From assembly GCF_000017185.1 (NCBI RefSeq), contig NC_009635.1, forward strand, positions 62,001 through 126,000: a DNA stretch of 64,000 nucleotides. The letters run 5' to 3'. Every line of letters begins with the position of its first letter. Positions within the stretch are counted from its first letter, which is position 1. Source of the stretch: Methanococcus aeolicus Nankai-3 (GTDB lineage Archaea > AGJL01 > Methanococci > Methanococcales > Methanococcaceae). The notes under the pieces were generated by a model that saw only the letters and a program-made list of their open reading frames with translations, had not been told where the DNA came from and searched no databases. The position numbers were made by a program, and so were the translations under genes. Positions 46,949 to 57,400 of this stretch are shown piece after piece.

Positions 46949-47341
46949 TTATAAATATGCCTGTTCCATCACTTCAAGGGAATTTTCTATTATTTCTTTA
47001 TCTGTGGGTTCAATAGTTACTTTGGTCCCCTTAAAAGATGGCATTCCTGTACCTTCGGTTCTTGGATTAACTATTACATTTACCCAGGTTCCATATGCCA
47101 CATATGCCATTCCTTCGAGGAGCTCCTCCTTAGCAGTCACTGCCTCCATAACTATTTCCCCATATTTGCTAGATAACAATACTTTGTCGTGGTCTTTCAA
47201 CCCCAATTTAGCCATATCTGCTGGATTCATATCCAATTTTGTGCAGGCTTCTTTATATTTTTGCCCTTCTTTCCCTGATTCCATTCCCTCTCCCTGCCAG
47301 ACGGAACGACCAGTTAATAAAAGAACTTCTAGTTTTTTCAT
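46949..47341 (-). CDS. fwdD: Formylmethanofuran dehydrogenase subunit D
   Basis: This 130-residue molydopterin dinucleotide-binding beta-barrel domain corresponds to the C-terminal domain of formate dehydrogenases. LLTGRSVWQGEGMESGK and CTKLDMNPADMAKLGLKDHD are typical of FwdD/FmdD; VAYGTWVNVIVNPRTEGTGM contacts the pterin. It precedes the Cys-type fwdB after about 230 bases that contain a family C element. Start: ATG behind GGTGGTAT. Contains one GGAGCTCC. Confidence 0.93.
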   Translation of the reverse strand: MKKLEVLLLTGRSVWQGEGMESGKEGQKYKEACTKLDMNPADMAKLGLKDHDKVLLSSKYGEIVMEAVTAKEELLEGMAYVAYGTWVNVIVNPRTEGTGMPSFKGTKVTIEPTDKEIIENSLEVMEQAYL

Positions 47342-47609
47342 AATACCACCATATGGCAGATAAATTATTTAAAAATGCTTATCATTTAATTTTAATTCAT
47401 TGTGAATTAATATCACACTGAATATATATTAAAAAATACATAATATATAAAATTTTCTATTATCATTATTAAAATAATTAATACCAAGTTAATGATATGT
47501 ATTCAATAAGTTTATTCTAATATGCCAAAAGAATATATTTATAGACTTTAGCGGACAACTGTTTATCCATGAGTAAGATTCTAAAAAAATAATATATAAA
47601 ATTAATTTT

Positions 47610-48005
47610 CTAAAAAAATAAATTTATTTCCCTTTTAGCACTTTCTTCCGAATCTGAAGAATGTATTAAATTTGCCGGTGTGGTATATCCATAATCTCCC
47701 CTTATAGTTCCTGCTTCTGCTTCCAATGGATTGGTTTTTCCCACCATTTTTCTAACAGATTTTATAACTCCTTCTCCCTCTATTACCATTGCCACAATTC
47801 TTCCAGAACACATAAATGATACAATTTTATCAAAATAATCTCTTCCACGATGTTCCTCATAATGTTTTTCCGCGAGTTCCCGATTCATAGTAATCATTTT
47901 TAAATTTGTAATATTAAAGTTTTTATTCTCAAATCGTTGAATGATTTTACCTATTAGTTTTCTTTCGACTGAATCTGGTTTTAGTAATACCAATGTTTGT
48001 TCCAT
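47610..48005 (-). CDS. ndk: Nucleoside diphosphate kinase
   Basis: This 131-residue enzyme balances NTP pools by a phospho-His intermediate. MEQTLVLLKPDSVERKLIGK and the active-site IRGDYGYTTPANLIHSSDS are diagnostic; the catalytic His is in ANLIHSSD. Start: ATG at 48003-48005 behind AGGGGT; the frame extends to 48071 but that part is not conserved in NDK. In several methanogens ndk follows rpl24e; here it stands alone. Confidence 0.95.
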   Translation of the reverse strand: MEQTLVLLKPDSVERKLIGKIIQRFENKNFNITNLKMITMNRELAEKHYEEHRGRDYFDKIVSFMCSGRIVAMVIEGEGVIKSVRKMVGKTNPLEAEAGTIRGDYGYTTPANLIHSSDSEESAKREINLFF

Positions 48006-48237
48006 ATTAACCCCTGTTAATATTTGATAATTTTCTTTAATTTTTTTTGAAATTGGTAGGTATTTTTCCATTTAATATTTGTATTTTATTTATCTAATAT
48101 TATATACTTTTAGCATATACTTTATTATATAATTTTATTTTTATATTATATATGGGTATCAGTTTATCAAACATTTATATATTAAAAAAGTATATATTAT
48201 GAATTAATATGGTAAAAAAATATGGAGTCGTGATAAT

Positions 48238-48708
48238 ATGATTACAATAATTATGGGTAGTGAAAGCGATTTAAAAATAGCAGAAAAGGGAGCTCCCCTA
48301 TTAAAAGAATTTGGAATTCCATTTGAAGTGAGAGTGGCGTCAGCACATAGAACACCAGAATTAGTTGAAGAAATTATGAAAAATAGCCAGGCAAAAGTAT
48401 TTATAGCAATTGCAGGACTTGCAGCACATCTCCCCGGAGTTGTAGCGGCTTTAACAACAAAACCAGTAATAGCTGTTCCAGTTGAAAGTAAATTGGATGG
48501 AATGGATGCTCTTTTAAGTTGCGTTCAAATGCCACCAGGAATACCAACAGCAACCGTTGGAATCGATAGAGGAGACAATGCAGCAATATTGGCAGCTGAA
48601 ATAATTGCCATAAGTGATGAGGAAGTAAGTAAAAAATTAGTAGAATTTAGAGAAAAACAGAAAGAAAAAGTTATTAAATCAGACGAAAAAGTAAGAAATT
48701 TGTTTTAA
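48238..48708 (+). CDS. purE: N5-carboxyaminoimidazole ribonucleotide mutase (PurE)
   Basis: This 156-residue purine synthesis enzyme carries the PurE signatures [30 protein letters not shown] and [18 protein letters not shown], with the active-site His in [26 protein letters not shown] is the substrate loop. Length is normal for the short PurE form. Start: ATG behind GTCGTGAT. Contains one GGAGCTCC. Purine biosynthesis places it next to ThiC metabolically, since both draw on AIR. Confidence 0.96.
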   Translation: MITIIMGSESDLKIAEKGAPLLKEFGIPFEVRVASAHRTPELVEEIMKNSQAKVFIAIAGLAAHLPGVVAALTTKPVIAVPVESKLDGMDALLSCVQMPPGIPTATVGIDRGDNAAILAAEIIAISDEEVSKKLVEFREKQKEKVIKSDEKVRNLF

Positions 48709-48871
48709 AGAATATATTAATAATTGATATATACGAATATATTCAATTTATTTTTTAATAATCTAATAACTTTTTATAGGATATATTTTTTAAATATTAG
48801 TATGATGGATTATCAATTTTGTTTAATTTTATAATTGTAATTTATAATAATGTAATTTACGGTGTTTAATA

Positions 48872-50152
48872 ATGACTCAAATGACAGATGCAAAAAACAA
48901 TATAATTACAAAAGAAATGGAATTTGTAGCAAAAGAAGAAAATATTGCCGTAGAAAAAATAAGAAAATGGGTGGCAAAAGGATTCGTAGTAATCCCCAAA
49001 AATATACATAGAAACACAAAACCAGTTGGAATAGGGGACAATTTAAAAACTAAGGTAAATGTAAATCTCGGAACATCAACGGATTGTATAGATATAGATA
49101 TGGAAATTAGAAAGGCCATCATCTCGGAAGAATACGGTGCCGATGCTATTATGGATTTAAGCACAGGCGGGGAGCTCCCAGAAATTAGAAAGCAAATATT
49201 AAAAAATACTACACTACCAGTAGGAACTGTGCCAATGTATGAAATAGGAATAGAATCAAAAAATAAATATGGTAGAGTAATTGATTTTGATGAGGATATT
49301 ATATTTAACACAATAGAGAGACAGGCAAAAGAAGGAGTAGATTTTATGACTCTCCACTGTGGAATTACCAAACATACCATAGATACATTAAATAATGATG
49401 ATAGAATTATGGGTGTTGTTAGTAGGGGAGGAGCATATATTACGGCATATATAATGCACCACCAAAAAGAAAATCCACTATATAGTCAATTTGATTACCT
49501 TCTTGAAATGTTAAAAGAGCATGATGTTACACTTAGTTTAGGGGACGGAATGAGACCGGGCTGTTTATGTGACCACACAGACAGACCACAAATCCAAGAA
49601 CTTATAGTATTGGGAGAGTTAGTAGATAGATGTAGAGAAGCGGGAGTTCAAGTAATGGTAGAAGGTCCGGGACATGTGCCATTAAATAATGTGGAAACAA
49701 ATATGAAGATTCAAAAAACCCTATGTAAAAATGCTCCATTTTATGTATTGGGGCCACTTCCAACAGATTTGGCAATGGGATATGACCATATAACTTCTGC
49801 AATTGGTGGAGCTCTTGCAGCATATAGTGGAGCTAACTTTTTATGTTATGTAACTCCTGCGGAGCATGTTAGACTAATGAATGAAGACGATGTAAGAGAA
49901 GGATTAATTGCATCAAAAATTGCCGCACAGGTTGCAGATGTTGCAAAAGGCAATAAACAGGCATGGGCAAAAGAAAAAGAAATGGCAATTGCTCGAAAAA
50001 ATCACGATTGGGAAAAACAATTTGAGTTATCTATTGATAGCGATAAACCTAAAAAAATGAGAGAGGAGCTCCCGCCAAAAGAAGAAGATGCTTGTAGTGT
50101 ATGTGGAGAATATTGTGCTCTTTTAATGGTGGAAGAAGCAGGAAAAAGATAA
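48872..50152 (+). CDS. thiC: Phosphomethylpyrimidine synthase ThiC
   Basis: This 426-residue radical SAM enzyme converts AIR to the thiamine pyrimidine. NLGTSTDCIDIDMEIRKA, TLHCGITKHTI and SRGGAYITAYIMHHQKENPL are conserved ThiC segments, and GDGMRPGCLCDHTDRPQ and EGPGHVPLNN form the active site. The C-terminal cluster motif is CSVCGEYC, one residue shorter than the bacterial CX2CX4C. No TPP riboswitch was recognised upstream. Start: ATG at 48872 after ACGGTG. Contains two GGAGCTCC copies. Confidence 0.95.
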   Translation: MTQMTDAKNNIITKEMEFVAKEENIAVEKIRKWVAKGFVVIPKNIHRNTKPVGIGDNLKTKVNVNLGTSTDCIDIDMEIRKAIISEEYGADAIMDLSTGGELPEIRKQILKNTTLPVGTVPMYEIGIESKNKYGRVIDFDEDIIFNTIERQAKEGVDFMTLHCGITKHTIDTLNNDDRIMGVVSRGGAYITAYIMHHQKENPLYSQFDYLLEMLKEHDVTLSLGDGMRPGCLCDHTDRPQIQELIVLGELVDRCREAGVQVMVEGPGHVPLNNVETNMKIQKTLCKNAPFYVLGPLPTDLAMGYDHITSAIGGALAAYSGANFLCYVTPAEHVRLMNEDDVREGLIASKIAAQVADVAKGNKQAWAKEKEMAIARKNHDWEKQFELSIDSDKPKKMREELPPKEEDACSVCGEYCALLMVEEAGKR

Positions 50153-50162
50153 AAATAATTTT

Positions 50163-51035
50163 TTAAAATTTTTTTATCAAATATTCTCTTGCAAAACATT
50201 TATTATTTTTAACTTCAAATTTTTTTATATTTTTTTTTATATTATTTTCATTATCTTTATTTATATTTCCCATATAAAAATAGCCTTCCATCGTAGGGCA
50301 TGGGTAAATATCCCCAAATTCATTAACAAATAACAAATCCCCAGTATTTAAAAAACAATATTTGCCTTTTGGTCTTTTTTGGAGATTTTTTATGTAAATG
50401 GGATAGTTTTTTAATTCTTTTAAAATTTTATTGAATTCTTCTTCATTTGGCATTAAATTTAAATGTTCTTTTTGCTTTGGCTTTAATAAATCAAAACTAA
50501 TACTTTTAATCCCTAACGCAATTAAATATTGAATAAATTCAACCATATGGGGCAAATTTTTGTTTGTAATTACTGTTGTAATTCCAAAAGGAACGCTGTT
50601 ATTTTTTAATAAATATATTCCTTTTAAAGTATCCAATGTGGATGGTCTCCCATTTTTATATGGTCTTAAAGTATCATTAATATCCATTCCATCGATACTA
50701 ATACCTATTTTTATGTTTAACTCTTTAATTTTTTTAATTAATTCATTATTTAATAATGTTCCGTTTGTTTGAACTGCATAGGAAATATTTTTAGTTTTAT
50801 ATTCTTTTTTACAGTATGATATTACCTTTTCTATTAGCTCAAAATTTAAAAGTGGTTCGCCACCTGTAAATTGAATTTTTAGGAGCTCCGTTCCATCATT
50901 TAAAATATAATCTATTGAATTTTTTGCAGTCGTAAAATCCATGTTTTTATTTATCTTATGTCCCATATTATAACAATAAATACAATCTAAATTACATCTG
51001 TTGGTTATTTTTAATATTAAATATTTTTTCCTCAT
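50163..51035 (-). CDS. Radical SAM protein, SPASM-like
   Basis: This 290-residue radical SAM enzyme has the cluster motif ITNRCNLDCIYCYNMG (CX3CX2C), IQFTGGEPLL for SAM binding, and the barrel motifs VQTNGTLLN and GISIDGMD. The C-terminal part has KYCFLNTGDLLFVNEFGDIY followed by PCPTMEGYFYMGNIN, resembling a short SPASM/twitch domain with an auxiliary cluster. It is last of the run chlI-chlD-Gate protein-radical SAM, so it may modify a tetrapyrrole or a peptide linked to that locus; this is inference. It converges with thiC 10 bases away. Confidence 0.8.
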   Translation of the reverse strand: MRKKYLILKITNRCNLDCIYCYNMGHKINKNMDFTTAKNSIDYILNDGTELLKIQFTGGEPLLNFELIEKVISYCKKEYKTKNISYAVQTNGTLLNNELIKKIKELNIKIGISIDGMDINDTLRPYKNGRPSTLDTLKGIYLLKNNSVPFGITTVITNKNLPHMVEFIQYLIALGIKSISFDLLKPKQKEHLNLMPNEEEFNKILKELKNYPIYIKNLQKRPKGKYCFLNTGDLLFVNEFGDIYPCPTMEGYFYMGNINKDNENNIKKNIKKFEVKNNKCFAREYLIKKF

Positions 51036-51163
51036 TTCTACACCAAATATGGTCAGTCCAGATTTCTGTATTATTATTATTATATTTTATTATGGCATAT
51101 TATTTCTATTATGTATTATATAGGAGCTATATTTGTGTTAATTACTAAAATACAAAATATGGA

Positions 51164-52135
51164 TTATGGATATATCATAATACCAATTATTATTAAAATA
51201 TCAATTAACAAAGTAATCATGGCATTTATCATGACAATTTTAGTTCCAAATTTAGCTCCAAATAATGAAACATGTAATGGTAATGAATGTTTGGCATATT
51301 TAGAAGATAGCGTTATAACATTTCCAATTACAAGCCCAATCAAAACTTCCTTTGTCGTTAATATACTTTCTTTCAAAAATCCTCCTGCCATAATAATAGC
51401 ACTTTGAACATTTACTGTTTCAGTTAATGCCACCAAGCCAACATTGGGATTTAATTCTAATTGGTCTGTTAATGGACTAATAAATATGGTTATCAAGTCA
51501 AAAAATCCAATTTTAGATAAATACATTACAAGAAACATTGTTATAAACATTATTGGAATTAATTTTTTTGAGAATTTTAAAGTGCTGTTAAATGATTTAT
51601 TTATATTTTCTTTTTTATTTAATTTATCTGTTTTAGGTATGTCAAAATCCACATTTTGCGAAACCAACCTTAAATAAACCAATCCTATGATACTTTTTAT
51701 AAATGCCACGCCCAGCCTAATCAAGATATAAAATACCCCAGTTAATCCAAGTATTGGTATTACAACAGGTACAAAAAAAGTAATTGTGTGAGACAATACC
51801 GATGGAAATGAATTTGCAAGGGAGCTCCCAATTATTTCCTTTTTAGTTAGTTTTTCATCTTTTAATCCTTCCGCTAAAATGGAATATCCCACAGTTGGAC
51901 TAAAAAAACATATAGAAATAGAATATAATGAAAGAGGATTTATCTTTAAATTCTTCAACGGTTTCATTAATTCTAAAAATTTTTTCATTATGCCTGTGTT
52001 TATAATATAATTTAAAATAAACATTGATGATAATACAATTATGCCTATTTTTATTGTATATATCAGAGATATATTTAGGGAATTTAAAATAATTGATATA
52101 TCAAATATTTTAGATGCGATAGAATTATCTATCAA
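51164..52135 (-). CDS. Gate-domain (nucleoside recognition) membrane protein 1
   Basis: This is an integral membrane protein of about 323 residues with two Gate repeats of the nucleoside-recognition family, also found in FeoB and spore proteins SpmA/SpmB. FFSPTVGYSILAEGLKDEKL in the first half and NPNVGLVALTETVNVQSAII in the second are the paired re-entrant motifs. Its substrate is unknown; metal ions are plausible from the neighbouring chelatase genes. Start: TTG at 52133-52135 behind AGGTGGT; a GTG at 52144 overlaps that site. The first codons overlap the chlD stop, so the two are coupled. Confidence 0.75.
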   Translation of the reverse strand: MIDNSIASKIFDISIILNSLNISLIYTIKIGIIVLSSMFILNYIINTGIMKKFLELMKPLKNLKINPLSLYSISICFFSPTVGYSILAEGLKDEKLTKKEIIGSSLANSFPSVLSHTITFFVPVVIPILGLTGVFYILIRLGVAFIKSIIGLVYLRLVSQNVDFDIPKTDKLNKKENINKSFNSTLKFSKKLIPIMFITMFLVMYLSKIGFFDLITIFISPLTDQLELNPNVGLVALTETVNVQSAIIMAGGFLKESILTTKEVLIGLVIGNVITLSSKYAKHSLPLHVSLFGAKFGTKIVMINAMITLLIDILIIIGIMIYP

Positions 52136-53182
52136 TATTACCACCTATCGCCAAATTATTTACTATTCCAACAATATCACCCACATTTAAATCGTCTATT
52201 TTATAATATTCGAAACCATATTTTTTAGCAAGATTTTCCCCAATTCCTATTTTTATAAATGATTTTGGTTCAGTATCCACCAATATAACGGTTATTTCAT
52301 CTTCTGCGAACTTTTCGCAAATATCAAAAACTTCTTTTATATAATCGTCTTTCATAGCAACATTTGGCTTAAAATCACTTATAAATAGGGCTATTGGAAT
52401 AATATTTGGATTTTTTCTTATCTCATTTTTAATTGCTTCATAAGAGTTAAAAAATGCCTTTGAAAGTGGTGTTTTCCCGCCCGTCGGTAAATTTCTTAGT
52501 AGTTTTTCTCCCAATTCAACCGATGAAGTAAATGGAAGAATAAGCTCAGCTTCTTCTTTTCTAAATGAAATCATTCCAATTTTATTTCTTTTTTGATATG
52601 CATCCATTAATAAAGATGAAATTGCCCCCTTAGAAACTTCCATTCTTTTCATTGCCCCCATGGAACCACTTGCATCTACGGCAAAAAGTATATTTGTTGA
52701 AATTTTCTTTTCTCTAACTTTCTCCCTTAAATCTTCCTTTTTAATATGTATTAATATATTTTTATTGTCGGATTTTTCTTTTCTATCCTTTTGATATAAT
52801 GCACTGGCCCTAAAAGTAGCATCAAAAGCTATATCGGAGGTTTTTCCTCTTGGGATTTTGTATTTTATATATCTCCCCTTTTTGCTAATACTTTTTACCT
52901 GCCTTCCGCTTGAATATCTATTTATATTATCTTTCTTTTTTATTTTTATTATATTTGGATTTATATTTCCATTTGCATTAAATATCTGTTCTTGATTGCC
53001 TTTACTGTTTTTATTATCGTTATTATCGTTATTGTTGCTATCACTGTTTTTATTATCGTTATTTTGATTATTCGGTTCATTCTCGGGTTTTTCTTGTTCT
53101 TCTGTTTTTTCGTCTTTTTCGTTTTCCTCGCTTTCTTCATCACCATTATCCTGTTCTGTTTCATTATTATTTAGTTTTTTTT
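52125..53182 (-). CDS. chlD: Chelatase D-type VWA subunit (chlD), reached by -1 frameshift from chlI
   Basis: In the frame one base back from chlI, codons are open from just after a TGA (53187-53189) to the stop at 52125-52127. The product has an acidic, Asn-rich linker, then [20 protein letters not shown] (typical of BchD/ChlD), then a VWA domain with the MIDAS motif [11 protein letters not shown] and the later TGGKTPLS. No ATG, GTG or TTG precedes the linker. The A9 run at 53175-53183 where the frames meet is a classic A-AAA-AAA slippery site, so a chlI-chlD fusion of about 705 residues is predicted. Confidence 0.8.
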
Positions 53183-54241
53183 TAAATCATTCTCCTTATC
53201 ATTTTGTTCTTTTTCATTTTCCTCATTTTCAAAATTATTTATCATTTCCTCTATTTTTTCATTATTTAATTGTGGAGGCTCAAAAGGCTTTCTTCTCATT
53301 CTATGGGGTAGTGCTAAATCACATGCCTCTTTAATATCCTCGATACTAACATAATCCTTGCTGTTAAATGAGGCTATGGTTTTTGCAGTCCTTGCCACAG
53401 TAATATCTGCCCTATTTGTAGGAATATTTAACTCAATACAAATTTTTGAAATTAATTCCAATAAATCATCACTAATATTTACACTGTCTAAATTTTTTCT
53501 CGCATTTTCTATTTTTTCCCTTAAATTAATATTTTCTTCTTCACTTTGTTTATAAACTTCCTCTGGATTTTTGTTAAATTCTTCAACCATTTTTATAACT
53601 TCAACCCTTTGTTTAACATCATCTAATCCCTCTACATCAACCATTAAACCAAATCTATCCAATATTTGAGGTCTTAATTCTCCCTCTTCTGGGTTCATTG
53701 TTCCAACCAGTATAAATTTAGATGGATGTTTGATATTTATTCCCTCTCTTTCAATAGTATTCCAACCCATGGCCGCCGCATCTAAAAGAATATCTATAAT
53801 ATGGTCATCTAATAAATTTATTTCGTCTATATACAGTATATTTCTATTGGCATCTGCCAATATTCCTGATTCCAGTGCCTTTACTCCTTCTTTAATGGCT
53901 TTTTCTATGTCAAGCGTTCCAATTACTCTATCCTCTGTGCTTCCTATTGGTAAATCTACAACTTTCATTTTTCTTTTAATTGTTTTTAGCATTCCATTTT
54001 TCCGTTTATCTTTACATATATCGCACATATCTCCATATGGATTACAGTTAAATGAACATCCTTTTACAATTTCAATTTCAGGTAGGAGCTCCGCCAATGC
54101 CCTAACTGCTGTGGATTTTGCTGTTCCCTTTTCTCCTCTAATCAATACTCCGCCTATTTTTGGATTAATAGCATTCAAAATTAGTGCCTTTTTCATTTTT
54201 TGCTGTCCTACTATTGCCGTAAATGGAAATACCATTGTCAT
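53171..54241 (-). CDS. chlI: Chelatase AAA+ subunit (ChlI/BchI type)
   Basis: This 356-residue AAA+ ATPase drives metal insertion with a CobN/ChlH-type subunit. It begins [18 protein letters not shown]; Walker A is [10 protein letters not shown] at residues about 35-44, Walker B is [12 protein letters not shown], and [20 protein letters not shown] gives sensor 1 and the Arg finger. Zero-frame translation stops at TAA 53171-53173 straight after the slippery A run, yielding the I subunit alone. Start: ATG at 54241 behind GAGGTAAT. It is divergent from cobN. Contains one GGAGCTCC. Confidence 0.9.
   Translation of the reverse strand: MTMVFPFTAIVGQQKMKKALILNAINPKIGGVLIRGEKGTAKSTAVRALAELLPEIEIVKGCSFNCNPYGDMCDICKDKRKNGMLKTIKRKMKVVDLPIGSTEDRVIGTLDIEKAIKEGVKALESGILADANRNILYIDEINLLDDHIIDILLDAAAMGWNTIEREGINIKHPSKFILVGTMNPEEGELRPQILDRFGLMVDVEGLDDVKQRVEVIKMVEEFNKNPEEVYKQSEEENINLREKIENARKNLDSVNISDDLLELISKICIELNIPTNRADITVARTAKTIASFNSKDYVSIEDIKEACDLALPHRMRRKPFEPPQLNNEKIEEMINNFENEENEKEQNDKENDLKKN
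53175..53183 (-). promoter_or_regulatory. Predicted -1 frameshift slippery site
   Basis: Nine A residues in the mRNA span the chlI/chlD junction. In the chlI frame they read TTA-AAA-AAA-AAC-TAA; slipping back one base gives AAA-AAA-AAA-CTA and enters the chlD frame. The zero-frame stop is immediately downstream. No clear stimulatory stem-loop or internal ribosome-binding site was identified by eye. Confidence 0.7.
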
Positions 54242-54455
54242 AAAATTACCTCTTTTTAAATTATGTTTTCCATATATTAAATATAATTTTAATTATTTAT
54301 TTTATTTTTTATTGCCTTTTATTATTTTTATAATTATGCATGATTTTTATAATTCATCATTATTAATCATTATAATAATGATAACATATATATAATATTA
54401 ACTGTTATTTTTTAATAATGTTATAATAATTATATTAATATATTATGGTGATAGT

Positions 54456-57400
54456 ATGAAAAATAATAAAAAAAGTATTATTAAATATAAAAAACAGGAT
54501 ATTAATATAACAATAATAATGTGGGCATCATATTGTTCCATAATAAATAACTCATACAATTTATTAAAAAAAGAACTTAAAGATAAATATGGTATAAATA
54601 TTAATCTAAATCTTTACTCCACAAGAGATATATCTGACAGATTTGATGATTTTTCAAATGATGCTAAAAACTCCGATATTGTTTTTATGTATCGAACTTC
54701 CGCCGATGATTTTTACGATGATAACATTGAATTTAATTTTAAAAATTTAATAATAACAGGTCAAGACCCATCTTATTGGAATTCTAAATTATCTTCAAAT
54801 GCCTACATATATACAACATATGGAGGTATTGAAAACTTTAAAAATTTAATATTATATTTAATATCAAATAGTAATTTGGGAGTAGATATTGAATATAATG
54901 AACCAAATAAACTGCCATTTCAAGGTATTTATTATAAAGAAAAAATTTATGAAGATTTAAACGATTATCTAAAAAATAATAAAAATATTGTTTCTAATAA
55001 AAATACTGTTGGCATTTTATTTTCAAGGCACTATCTTGTAAATGAAGATTTGGAAGTTATAGATGAGCTAATAAATAGACTAAACAAATATTTTAATATT
55101 ATTCCAGTATTTACCTATGGGGCAAAAGATGAATATATAGGGGCATTGGGAAGTGGGCAGTGTATTTTAAATTATTTTTTTAAAGAAGATAAACCTATAA
55201 TAGATGCAATGGTAAATTTATTGTCGTTTCCATTGGGTACAGTTAAGAATAAATCTACATTAAAGAAAATAACAGGAGTAAATATATTAAAAAAATTAAA
55301 TATTCCTGTTTTCCACCCTATAATGAGTTATTATAAATCATACGATGAATGGAAGGAAAATATACAAGGATTATCTTCCGAAATTGGATGGAATGTGGCT
55401 TTACCTGAATTTGAAGGAGTAATTGAACCAATAATTATTGGGACAACAGAGAAAAATGGAAGTTTAGAAAAAAAGAAACCGATTGAAGATAGAATTGATA
55501 AAGTTGTCAATAGAATAAAAAAATGGATTGATTTAAAAAATGTGCAGAACAAGGATAAAAAAGTAATATTTGTATTACATAATGCTGCATGTGCTTCTGT
55601 TGAGGCAACAGTTGGAAGTGCTGCACATTTAGATACATTTCAAAGTATGATAAATATTATGAACAAAATGAAGGAAGAAGGATATTGTATTGAGAATATT
55701 CCAAAAGATGGAGATGAATTAGTTAAAATGATTTTAGATAAAAAGGCAATATCAGAATTTAGATGGACTACTGTAAATGAGATAATTTCCAAAGGGGGAG
55801 CTCTGCATTTAATGGACGAAATGGAATATATGGATTATTTTAACACACTTCCAAAAAAGGTTAAAAATAAAATATTGGATACTTGGGGAGATTTAAATGG
55901 AAAAGATATTCCTGCATCTATGGTTTATAAAGATGAGAACAATAAAAATAAAATTGTAATCACTGGTTTAAAATTTGGAAATATATATTTATGTGTTCAG
56001 CCAAAAAGGGGCTGTGCTGGTGCAAGATGCGATGGAAATGTATGTAAAATACTTCATGACCCAGAATGTCCTCCAACTCACCAATATATGGCCACATATA
56101 AGTATTTTAATGAGATTGGAGATGTAATTGTTCATGTGGGGACCCATGGAAGTTTAGAATTTTTGCCCGGGAAAAATATAGCACTATCTAATGAATGCTA
56201 TCCAGATATATGTATAAATGATACACCTCATTTGTATATTTATAATTCGGACAATCCGCCAGAAGGAACCATTGCAAAAAGAAGGAGCTCCGCAACATTA
56301 ATTAGTCATATGCAAACCGTTATGATTGATGCTTTTTATAGTGAATTGGAAACGCTGGATAATTATGTAAATGAATATTTAAAAGAGATGGATATTTCAA
56401 AAAGGCATCAATTAGAGCACTTAATTATCGAAGAGGTTAAAAAAACCAATTTATTAAAAATTAAGGAAATAATAGAAAGCATTGAAAATGATGCCAATAA
56501 ATCATTGCACAATAATTTTAATGAAATATATTCTGATTTAAGGAATACTTTGGAAATGATAAAAACCTCTAAATGCAACGATGGAATGCATATTTTTGGG
56601 GAGCTCCCACAGGACGATAAAAGAATCGAATTTATAAACTCTATTTTGGAGTTTGACCATAGGAATAATAAAAATCTAAAAGAAAATATAGGCAAAATAC
56701 TAAACAATGAAGATATTGAAGATAAATATATAGAAGATAAAGAACTAAAAGATAGAATAATTGACCTAAACAAAAGAATTGAAGATTCAAAAGAGATAGA
56801 AAGTCTGTTAAATGGATTTGATGCAAAATATATTGAGCCAGGACCATCTGGATTAATTACACGGGGAAGAGACGATATATTGCCAACTGGAAGGAATTTT
56901 TATTCATTGGACCCATACAAAGTTCCAACAAAATCAGCATATAGAATTGGAGTTTTACTTGCCGAACATATTATTGATAAATATTTAACTGAAAATAATT
57001 CTTATCCCGAAAATGTGGCAATATATTGGATGTGTTCCGATATTATGTGGGCTGATGGGGAAGGCATGGCTCAAATACTTCATTTAATGGGAACAAAACC
57101 AAAATGGAAGCATGGAAAGGTTGTTGGAGTTGAAATAATTCCATTAGAAGAGCTAAATAGACCAAGAATTGATATCACTATGAGAGTAAGTGGAATTTTA
57201 AGGGATAACTTTCCGAACTGCATGGACATTGTAGATGAGGCAATATCAAAGGTTGCAAAGCTTGACGAACCCAGTGAGATGAATTTTGTTAAAAAACATG
57301 TTATGGAAGGTTTAGATAATGGTTTATCATTTAGAGAGGCGACATATAGAATATTTTCTTCAAAACCCGGAACTTATGGAAATGGTGTTAAATATGCCAT

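Noticed and set aside
48721-48871. TPP riboswitch upstream of thiC
   Set aside because: The spacer is AT-rich and lacks the conserved THI-box sequences.
52125-52661. A short separate VWA gene starting at the ATG 52659-52661
   Set aside because: That ATG is the Met of the MIDAS motif (VDASGSM); starting there would destroy the domain, and the same frame is open and conserved far upstream.
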